NCBI GenBank assembly: GCA_033030425.1 | Contig: JAUFSD010000004.1 | Span: 1,984,001-2,048,000, forward strand | Reading direction: 5' to 3' | DNA from: Verpa conica | Taxonomy: Eukaryota; Ascomycota; Pezizomycetes; Pezizales; Morchellaceae | Length of the DNA stretch: 64,000 bases | Part shown: positions 56,376 through 64,000 of the stretch, one piece after another | Position numbering within the stretch: position 1 is the stretch's first letter | How the letters are laid out: every line of letters begins with the position of its first letter | Translations under genes and position numbers: made by a program | Notes under the pieces: generated by a model | Seen by the model: the letters and a program-made list of their open reading frames with translations, nothing else | Told to the model about the DNA's origin: nothing | Database searches by the model: none

Positions 56376-56832
56376 TCTCGGTTCATCAATAGTTATTTTA
56401 GGTGTATATATTTTGGGAGCTATTTATGTATAGAGAAAATTTATTTTGGTACTGTATTCTTTATATATTGACGGAATTGTTGGAGGTCCAAGGCTTGCAC
56501 TTCTGTATTCATATCCGAATTATCAATAGGGCAGTATAGTAGAGCACTGATTGGTTTTAGGTCCCAAATGTAAGTGGCCCGTTGATGTTATTAACGGAGA
56601 CTAAACAAAAGCCCACAAGTGGTGTCTAGCGATATTACAGAACTCACCTACCCAACTAATTTAGGGATATTAGTACCGCTCGATTATCCGCTGGAAGTGA
56701 CTACTCAAATGGGTTTTAGTGCTTTTATGAATACGCGAGGGTATTTTGAAGCCGGGTTATGACTAATTTTACAAGAGGTAGAAAATACACTTCAGAAAAA
56801 AGGATATCTTAGCTTATTCTAATAACTTAAAG
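56376..56832. other. intergenic, nothing recognised
   Basis: Downstream spacer before the hAT-like MITE. No coding signal. Confidence 0.4.
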
Positions 56833-56984
56833 CAGAGGTTTAAATGGGCCGGCCCGGGCTCAAAACTAGAGTGGCCCGGCCTGGCCCAAAAATTGATTTA
56901 GTATGGTGATTGCTGGCCCGGGCCACAAAAAAGGTGGCTGGGCCGGCCAGAATTAATTAATGGGCCGGCCCATTTAAACCTCTG
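56833..56984. mobile_element. 152-bp hAT-like MITE
   Basis: Perfect terminal inverted repeats of more than 20 bp begin CAGAGGTTTAAATGGGCCGG. A perfect 8-bp duplication ACTTAAAG flanks it (56825-56832 and 56985-56992). The CAGAGGT-type end and 8-bp duplication place it with hAT elements. The interior is GC-rich with GGCCCGGGC blocks, suggesting a strong hairpin. Confidence 0.75.
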
Positions 56985-56992
56985 ACTTAAAG

Positions 56993-57730
56993 GGCTCTTT
57001 GACACATGAAGGTTTTGTGCCTGGGCTTGGGATAATCTTTTTGTTTTTGGTTGGATTCGTCGCCCGGCCTCGGGCACTTGTTTACTACGAGGTGTTTAGG
57101 TAATCAAAGAGTACAGTGCTGAATTTCTTATACTTAAGATATAAGAAGCACATGGGCACCCTTATCGTGATTCTCTCCTAGCTATGTAGCTAATGTACTA
57201 CGCATACACGTCTCAACTCTTTGGTCTTTCTACGCCCTCTTGCAGAAGATTCAAAAACACTTGACTGGTTAGACCGTATTGTCCAGTACGGCTAGTCTTA
57301 TTTATAACCCTAACCCTGAGAAATAGAGGTTGCTTTCGCGTGTCCTGCTCTACCTCTCTTGCCTATTACCTTTCATCCTTTCTACTGATTAAGCCCTCAT
57401 ATCCACTATGTCACACAAGCTATATCGTTGATTATTATGCATATCGCTAAAAATAGGATTAAGTGTTGATACGAGCATATAAATCTACACTTGAAGATTT
57501 ACTAGTATTATGGCGATCGTAGGGAAAGGTGGTGCCGGCATATTCCTATTGGCCAGATACCTAAACCTCGTATATGTACTACCAGGTATAGGAGTTATTG
57601 ATATTCTTGGCGCCCTCTCCTCTCAGTATTCAGCTGGTGAATCTACATGTATCCTTGATGTAGGAGATCGTATTTACCCCAATAATACGATACGGTAGAT
57701 AAAAAGTGCACACCCTGCTGTTCCAATAAT
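56993..57730. other. intergenic, nothing recognised
   Basis: A telomere-like TAACCCTAACCCT is at 57305-57317. The frame at 57510-57698 is not supported. Confidence 0.4.
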
Positions 57731-57740
57731 TATATAAATA
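57731..57740 (+). promoter_or_regulatory. TATA box of the Kex2-type secreted peptide gene
   Basis: TATATAAATA lies about 115 bp before the ATG at 57855, with a C/T-rich leader between. Confidence 0.5.
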
Positions 57741-57854
57741 AGCGCCTTGAACCCCCCAAACTCCCTCTTCAAGGTCTCAAAAGCTGCTATAAACTACCCA
57801 CCAGCTTCCTACTATCCATATTATCTCTACCTCCTTCAATAAACCCCAACTACC

Positions 57855-58211
57855 ATGCAGATTCTCAAGAACTACTTCCTCCTTGTTGCCATAGTATTTG
57901 CTCTTCTCGTTACCTACACCTTCGCATTACCATATAATGAAGCCAACCTTGTCGAGCGAGACGACACCGCTATTCCTGACGAGCTTGCAAAGCGCCAGTG
58001 TGATCCAGGATGTCAGTGCCAACCGCAATTTGCTACAGGAGAGTACTGCGGAACCTGCGCAGGTAGTGCCGGATTCGTGGTTTATAACCTCGATGGTTGG
58101 CCTCGCCTCACTACTGTTTTCCAGTGCACGACGGGCGGAGAATGTTGTAGCCTTGGGTACCGTGAGAGCTGCAATGTAACATACACCCCATGTGGTCCAG
58201 GTCGTCCTTGA
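57855..58211 (+). CDS. cysteine-rich secreted protein with Kex2 site
   Basis: 118 residues, single exon. The signal peptide is about 1-25 (long hydrophobic run, LLVAIVFALLVTYTFA). A short acidic pro-part ends in ELAKR, a Kex2-type dibasic site. The mature part of about 69 residues has ten cysteines (QCDPGCQCQ, YCGTC, ECC, SCN, PCGP). The pre-pro-mature layout is typical of processed fungal secreted peptides. No family recognised; an extracellular role is inferred. Confidence 0.78.
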   Translation: MQILKNYFLLVAIVFALLVTYTFALPYNEANLVERDDTAIPDELAKRQCDPGCQCQPQFATGEYCGTCAGSAGFVVYNLDGWPRLTTVFQCTTGGECCSLGYRESCNVTYTPCGPGRP

Positions 58212-59090
58212 TTAGTTTGTATGGATGGGGGATTCGGAATTACCTAGCGAGTAGTAGATTGGTACGGCGCGTTTTTGTGGGGTGGAGGGTTTTTTTCCAC
58301 AATAAATACATGAGCGCTCAGGTGGGATGGAGGGTGATAGCTAGTGGTGTGTTGAATCTGTTGATTCGTAGGGGTCAGAGACGGTCTCACTTGTTACTAT
58401 ATATATGAACGTTTACCCCTTCTAAAAATAATGAGGCTGAAGTGCAGTGAATGGTGAAAAATACCGAGAGACACGAAAAACCATTCCTATTCGTTGTATA
58501 GGTTTTTGGCAAGGACTCTTGTAGTAGGATTAATTGACCACAATTAGGACCTGTTAGCAGACCCTGGTTTCTCGGTCTTTTTTCCGTACGCTGTATATCA
58601 CCAAGTCCCTGCTTGCCCAATCCCTGACCCCTGATTATTAAGGTGTTTCTTACATAACAAGCTTTAATCCAATTTTATATAAACATGTTCTCTAGCAGAC
58701 AGAGTATGAGTGACTGAAGTGGATTTAGGGTTTGTAGGTGTGTTGGGGTCGTATACTCGGGTGAGGTAATAAGAACTTAAACATATATACAAGGGTTTCG
58801 TTAGATGAGACATCTCTAGTCGAGAAAGGGCACTTACCGATTGGTGAGAATAATACTTGCATGCTTAGATTCTTATTACTTACCCGAGTACCAGGGTTAG
58901 TAGGGATGTAGGAAGCGTGCACCCGGGAACCATAGAGACTGCGGATAACCACATTACTGTAATAATTAACGCCTGAGAATGATCATCATCTTTCTAAATA
59001 AAGTACAGTCCCTTTTGTGACAAATATCGCTTCATAGTATCTTCGTGACTGTGGGGTGTCACATTCCATGACAGAAGAATTACACGAGTG
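58212..59090. other. intergenic, nothing recognised
   Basis: No gene supported. Short frames near 58387 and 58725 lack any domain. Confidence 0.4.
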
Positions 59091-59097
59091 GTATCTC

Positions 59098-59436
59098 AGG
59101 GTTAGGGTTCCCCTTGGCTATTCTGCAGTATAATCAGCTTGTATATATAGAGAGCTCATGTCCTCTCTCGCGGGCTTATCCTTAGTACCGTGAATAGGTT
59201 CAAGACTCTATATTCCTTTCACACTTTATATTAAACAAGTATTCACGTCTGACAACGAGGCATATTAGTCAGCCCAATATCAAGAGCGTTATCATGGGCT
59301 AGGGTTTCTTTTGGCTACCTCACGAAAATGATCAACTTCTATACCAGAAAGCTCACCCAATAACCCGTGAGTTGCTCGGCATGGGTTAGGCGTCTTGACT
59401 ATCTCACGGTAATGAGCAGCTTGTATATAAGAAGCC
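59098..59436 (+). repeat. three diverged promoter-like repeats with telobox
   Basis: Copies at about 59098-59155, 59296-59352 and 59383-59436 share the order GGGTTAGGG, then CTTTTGGCTA, then a CTCACGxTAATGA-like block, then CAGCTTGTATATA. The unit combines a telomere-like motif with a TATA-like end. No gene follows in the expected place. Confidence 0.4.
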
Positions 59437-60151
59437 GAGATAGGTCTCAGAGGTCTAAGCAATGGCCCGTGTCGGGGCGATTATAAGGATATATATACGG
59501 GATATATATAGGCCCTGCTAGAGCGCCTCTAGAGATTAATCAAGCTACTAACCCCTCTAAAAGTCCGTAAATATTATTCAAGATTGGTTCTAATTGCAAG
59601 AGGGGTGCCATTACCTGGACTCGGGTAAAAACCCTAACCCATAGGGACCCCGCAAAACCGGGGTAATTTACAGTAATTCCAATTAATCTCTTCCGACATT
59701 GATTCATTAAGCCTCCCGATTTGGAGCTAGGCTATAGTTTAACACTTTGTAATAACTGCCTTTAAAATACTATAACGTTTTAGTATTTCAGGTAATAACC
59801 TTCATAGCTATGACGGTATGATACTAGGGAGAATATATTTCTGTGTATCAAGAGCTCATAAAATGAATATTCATACTACTTTCAGCATACTCTGCTTACT
59901 CTGTGGAGAAATACCCCGCGTTTCCGATTGGGCCGGGTGCCAATCACATAAGCTTGGCACTTTACTGGTTGCCTGAACGGTGGTAATAATGCGGGGCATC
60001 TCTATGAATAATTCAGAAAATAAACACGGAGTCAATTGACATTCTCAGTCTTCGAATACTCAGCTCAGATTCGACCGATATACGAGGAGCAAGCATATCA
60101 CCAACTATTTGATATCCACGCTTCACTCCCCTTCTCAGGTTCTTTGACAAC
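59437..60151. other. intergenic / 5' flank, nothing recognised
   Basis: Contains a telomere-like AAACCCTAACCC at about 59629. This is the upstream region of the C2H2/DEAD-like gene. Confidence 0.4.
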
Positions 60152-61520
60152 ATGAATCATATAGGCAGCTTCTACTTTGGAGCTGGTATTCAAAGACTTA
60201 GCCAGATACCCCCAACTGTTGATATAAATCAGCAAGGAACCTCTACAAGAACTCAGGTGACTAGTCCTACGGTAGTTACAAACTCTCCTGCAAAGCCCAA
60301 GAAGGGTCCACAGAAGTGTCCACAGTGTCCCCCAGCGAAGAAAGCATTCCAAAACGAGGATGCCCTTGCAAGCCACCTATCATCAGGCTACCACAGACGG
60401 AAAGGCGACCTGAGTAGCATTCCAAAGGCACTGGCGACGACGAAGCCTAAGCCTCCTATTGGTATTAACAAGTGCCCAAAGTGCCCAGCCGAAAAGAGTG
60501 GTTTTAAAAGTGCAGAGGCACTCGCTAACCACCTATCTTCCGATTACCATAAACAAAAAGGCGACCTGAGCAAACGAAGATTAGCACCAGTAGCAAAAAC
60601 AAAAGTCAACAGCTACAAGTGCCCAAGGTGTCCTGGGAAAAAAGGGTTCAAATCCGAAGACGGTCTTGCGAGTCACTTATCCTCCGATTACCATAGCCTT
60701 CGCGACCAGAAAAAACAAAAAAACATAATCGTAGCTCAAGGTTCCCATACTAAGGCTAAAAAAGGAAAGGCGGAGAAATGCCCTAAATGTCCTCCTGAGA
60801 AAAAGGCCTTCAAGAACAAGGATGCCCTCGCGAATCACCTATCCTCCGGCTATCATGAGCGCAAAGAGATTGCTAGTAAAGGAGCACCACCAACTAGGGC
60901 CCAGGTACCCCAAGCCAGCGAATACTACCAAAGGCCCACAGCTATCACACCTCCCTCACCGAAACAGAATACTCCCTTCAACATCTTAACTTCGACCACC
61001 GAGGAGCTTATCAAGCATCTCACCAATACCCTCGCCAACTCCCCCCGGACTACATTTCCCCCATCCGTACTATCCAATTTGATCAGTACACTCCCAGCCA
61101 CCCAAAGTACATACTTCCTGTGATCCAATGTTCACAACAGTACTAACCTCCTTTCTAGTGATCGTACTATCTGCGGAACGTGAAACCGCAATATACGCAT
61201 ATGAGCAACTTACAGCGCTAGCTCCCCCCGGCATTACTACCCACTCATGCGTAATCGGAGAGAGCTTGATAAAAGATGGGAAGAGTGCTCTCGATGGAAT
61301 TCATATTGTGTCAGGGACAGTAGGGTGTGTGAGGGATGCGATTTATAGCAGCTATTTAGATGTGCGGGAGGTGGGGATGTTAGTTTTGAATGAAGAAGAG
61401 CTGCTGTTGACAGGTATGATGGCGGGGTTTGTGGCAGATATTGTAAGGAAGTTGAAGGGGGCGGAGGTGATGAGAACGAGTTTGAGAATACCGGAGATTT
61501 CGATTTTAGCAGTTAGATAG
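60152..61520 (+). CDS. four C2H2-like fingers fused to a dead DEAD-box fragment (2 exons)
   Basis: Exons 60152-61106 and 61159-61520 join in phase (A|GTACAT, branch TACTAAC, acceptor TTTCTAG) to 438 residues. Four finger units lie at 56-81, 108-133, 157-181 and 210-235, each C-x2-C-x14/15-H-x5-H with consensus KCPKCPxEKKxFKxxDALAN and HLSSxYH. After a Pro/Ser/Thr-rich linker, exon 2 follows the first RecA domain of eIF4A-like helicases from motif Ia to motif III: AERETA for PTRELA (324-329), GTVGCVRDAI for GTPGRVFDMI (371-380), VLNEEELLLTG for VLDEADEMLSR (396-399 in place of DEAD), and SLR for SAT (426-428). Motif I is absent, so no ATPase is possible. It could be a nucleic-acid-binding adaptor; function inferred. 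Confidence 0.72.
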
Positions 61521-62384
61521 TGCAGAATTTGTAGGTCATATTGGCGCAGAATGTAGGCGCGAGTAAAGTAGTTAATGCAGATGATTTTTATTCTTCAGAT
61601 TTTCCATTACTATACATAGCACATAGACTAGTATATAGGCTGCTTAGTTTTAGACAACCTGGGGGAATACAACCAATGAAAATCAGGCCGCGATATCTCT
61701 ACACCTTGTTGCCGGCCCCAACTGTAGCCAGTGGAGATGGGCGCCAATGGAATGGCAGAGTCTGGCCGGGAGTGTTATTGTTGTCCGTGGGGATCGCAAA
61801 CCAACTTACCTCAGCATATCGAAACCCTCTGCCGTTGCTATCAGTATATATATCCTATAGCCACCGTTTGAGAACTCACTGGGAAGTGGGATCCACCCTG
61901 AAATTTCCATGAAGAAAACCCAAGTTCTGCAAATGGCAGCACGGAGGATGTTTGAGACCTCTATATAGGATATGAGAATTGGAAGAGGGATAATAACATA
62001 ACAGGTTTGTGTAATATCAAACATGTATAAATAAGGGGCTAAATCCCACGCAATTTAGAGAATCAATCTTCTTCATAAAGACTTCAAGATTTACTACAGT
62101 ATATAAATTTATATGCTCAAATATAGGGTCAGGCCTGTTGCCTGCGTAAAAGCGCTAGGGTTAGGGTTTCCTCTCGAGAACCTCGCCTATTCTCCTCATC
62201 TACCACATGCTCTAGGGAACTATGGCTATCTAGAAATGTATGCTCTATTCTACAATATAATAGATTAATTAATTGAGATTGCCTATTGATTTTTGGAAGG
62301 AAGTTGGGGTGCGACTGGTGGTGCTGGCACAGTCATTGTAGTCTGCCGTAATATGCCTTTCACTCGGTAATCACATCACATGCT
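61521..62384. other. intergenic, nothing recognised
   Basis: A telomere-like CTAGGGTTAGGGTTT is at 62154-62168. The frame at 61541-61912 has no family resemblance. Confidence 0.4.
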
Positions 62385-62489
62385 TCTGTCTCGTGCCCAG
62401 CCTTTGTTGGACTTGGCGCCCGGTCTTTAGTATGGGGGTAGTATAGGTCATATTTACTACCAATCACAAGAAGGCTGGGCACGAGACAG
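62385..62489. mobile_element. 105-bp MITE, copy 4 of the CTCGTGCCCAGCC family
   Basis: Perfect 19-bp inverted ends CTGTCTCGTGCCCAGCCTT. It shares CAATCACAAGAAG before the right end with the 7897 copy. No target duplication is visible, so the flanks may have changed or the ends are trimmed. Confidence 0.6.
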
Positions 62490-62756
62490 TGTTTTCCTTA
62501 CTTCTCTTTCTTCTCCTTCCTCTCTAATCTCTGTGTTATCATCATCATCACGGCCAAGAAATATATTTGCTATTCTATCAATTATTTCACTTCGGGGGAA
62601 GTCTCGTGTATAACACGAATCCCAATGGTGTCTTGATATATTCATCAGAATTGATCATTCTTATCAACTATCCCTTAGATACTGTCAATGATAAAAGAAT
62701 ATAACCTTGCGAGGTACAAATTTCGCTCATTCAGTCCATAACACCTAGCCGATCAC
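62490..62756. other. 3' flank of the lectin gene
   Basis: No coding signal. A short ATC microsatellite lies near 62539. Confidence 0.35.
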
Positions 62757-63823
62757 CTAAGTAGGCAAAGCCTGGGCCATCTGCTGATACGTCTTCCCAT
62801 CATTTGTCCCCCATTCTGTAACCTGACTGGGTCTTATCTGTGTATACACCCTCACCCAAGACAGATTTCCTGGAACCGGTACTGCTGCCGCCGCCGCCAT
62901 CGGAATAACTCCAGTGAGCGGCTGGCTCGCAGTCCAACTATTCGCGCCATCGTTCCACGTTGTCACAGCGAGCCTATTCTGATTGTCGACCGTAAATACG
63001 CGATGATCGTCTCGTCCGAACGATGCACAAGTGATGTATGCACCAGGGTTATAGGTGAGGTTTGATGAGAACACGCCTGCTTCTGTTAATATCATAAGGT
63101 CTAGGAAGGTGAGACATACCTTTTTTCCAGTCGTTAGCATCCTGCATGAGGTACCCAACAAACTTTGTGTCATTCTGCTGGTAAAACACCCAGATGTAGA
63201 AGTCTCTCCCGTCAATAGTCGACACGGCAATGCTAGAGCCCTCGGCAGCCCCAGTAAATACCTTGCCGTCAAACCAGTCCTCTGCGCCATTCTTGCAGGC
63301 TTCGCGGATATTATTGTTGTTGTCTTGGTAGTAGACGCGAATACAGAGCTCCCCGCGGGCCGTGAAGGCTCTTGCTGCAAGCTGAGAGTATGGCGCTGCT
63401 GTGAACCTCCCTGTCGCTTCACCGTCAAACCACCCACTATCACTGCTATTGCAGCGCTATGGGTAGTGGAGTCAGTAGGGCTATATAGCAGCTGGCGGAG
63501 TGTACATACTTCAACAATTTTACCGCCTTCGCCGAGGTAATAGACACGTTCCTGAGAGAGTTTTAGAGACTTCTGGTAATGTAGGAGGTGCCAAAGTGGT
63601 TTAATACCTCTCTTCCTTCATCCCAACCAGTCACTGCGATTCCATTGTTAAGTTCTGCACGGCCAACTATACCCCTGGGGCTTGGGTGCCAGCCAGCTTG
63701 ATCGTCGTAGTATGTTTGGCCGATGTTGCCGTCTTTGTCTTGGTAACAGACGTGGATGTTAGCACCCTTTGAGGAGGCGAAGCTGTAGGATGCTAACGGG
63801 GAGCGCTCGAGGAGTGCCTGCAT
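62757..63823 (-). CDS. fucose-specific lectin, AAL type (4 exons)
   Basis: Exons 63608-63823, 63510-63551, 63120-63456 and 62757-63082 join in phase (introns GT-AG, 56, 53 and 37 nt) to 306 residues, close to the 312 of Aleuria aurantia lectin. The repeated lectin signature appears across the protein: HVCYQDKDGNIGQTYYDD, RVYYLGEGGKIVE, IRVYYQDNNNNIREACKN, WVFYQQNDTKFVGYLMQD, RVFTVDNQNRLAV and WVRVYTQ. These are the sheets of a six-bladed beta-propeller binding fucose between blades. Such lectins act in recognition or defence against grazers and bacteria. There is no signal peptide, as in the family. The third intron (37 nt) is short but the junction (AAA G|GTATGT...TTAACAG|AA) is clean. The unspliced frame differs between its two halves. 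Confidence 0.88.
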
Positions 63824-64000
63824 TTTGGAGAAGATAGTACTATTGTAGAGATGAAATGCTTATGAATGTGTGTATTGGGGTATTTTGAGTAGATAGTTGT
63901 GTCCACTGGGGGCGGGGAACAGTGCTTTAAATACACTTTTCCGACGCCTAGAGCGAACTTAGAACTATAAGCGGGAAAGTGTTTAACTCAATTGAACAAG
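63824..64000 (-). promoter_or_regulatory. upstream region of the lectin gene
   Basis: On the minus strand a TTTAAA-type TATA element lies about 110 bp before the ATG. No other feature seen before the window ends. Confidence 0.35.

Noticed and set aside
61128..61158. Independent gene starting at ATG 61128
   Set aside because: An in-phase intron with a perfect TACTAAC branch site joins it to the C2H2 exon and creates the motif-Ia-like strand at the junction.
63083..63443. Long minus-strand frame beginning MIVGGLTVKRQ as the lectin N-terminus
   Set aside because: Its first part is in the wrong frame; the lectin blades appear in another frame joined by three introns.
1..64000. Window as a chromosome end because of TTAGGG motifs
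   Set aside because: Only one- to two-unit motifs scattered inside; no terminal array at either edge.

Overview
The window is filamentous-ascomycete nuclear DNA. Genes are spread out (about 13 cellular genes in 64 kb). Introns are short (50-69 nt), with GT/GC-AG borders and ACTAAT/CTAAC-like branch sites. The protein families are fungal: DUF7580-type, NACHT/ANK/TPR, SET, HNH, small secreted proteins, and a fucose lectin of the type first known from the cup fungus Aleuria. A pezizomycete is a reasonable guess, but it is an inference. Telomere-like TTAGGG dimers occur at about ten interstitial places.

Layout. 1-18 kb: a broken gene (about 1.1-1.8 kb), a D-glutamate-cyclase-family gene (1845-2819), a cysteine-rich secreted protein with three exons (7183-7573), a secreted-protein gene on the minus strand (10275-10859), a decayed unidentified gene (15.6-16.6 kb), three copies of a small inverted-repeat transposon family, and three very short retroposon inserts with target-site duplications. 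18-34 kb: a self/non-self-recognition-like cluster. It holds a DUF7580-type gene and a C2H2-TPR-ankyrin gene sharing a 251-bp divergent promoter, a decayed Tc1/mariner transposase, and an 8-exon NLR-like gene (alpha/beta-hydrolase, NACHT, about 35 non-canonical ankyrin-like repeats, and a predicted C-terminal membrane segment). 35-42 kb: a paralogue of the 10.3-kb secreted protein with the same exon structure, a palindromic tandem repeat, an ISG12/IFI6-like membrane protein, and a SET-domain protein. 43-50 kb: a full-length Ty3/gypsy retrotransposon (43261-49788, TSD GGCGA) inserted in inverse orientation into a solo LTR of its own family (43082-50266, TSD TATGG). Its gag/pol junction carries a textbook -1 frameshift signal. 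50-64 kb: a tRNA-like/SINE-like sequence, two divergent HNH-type paralogues, a hAT-like MITE, a Kex2-type cysteine-rich secreted protein, a gene fusing four C2H2-like fingers to a dead DEAD-box fragment, and a fucose-specific lectin.

How the genes fit together. The 18-34 kb block looks like a fungal innate-immunity or heterokaryon-incompatibility neighbourhood: one NLR architecture next to two regulator/adaptor-like proteins with homogenised repeats. The secreted proteins and the lectin suggest an accessory, interaction-related region. Transposable elements fill much of the remaining space. All exon models were read by eye from reading phase and splice sites; none has transcript support here.
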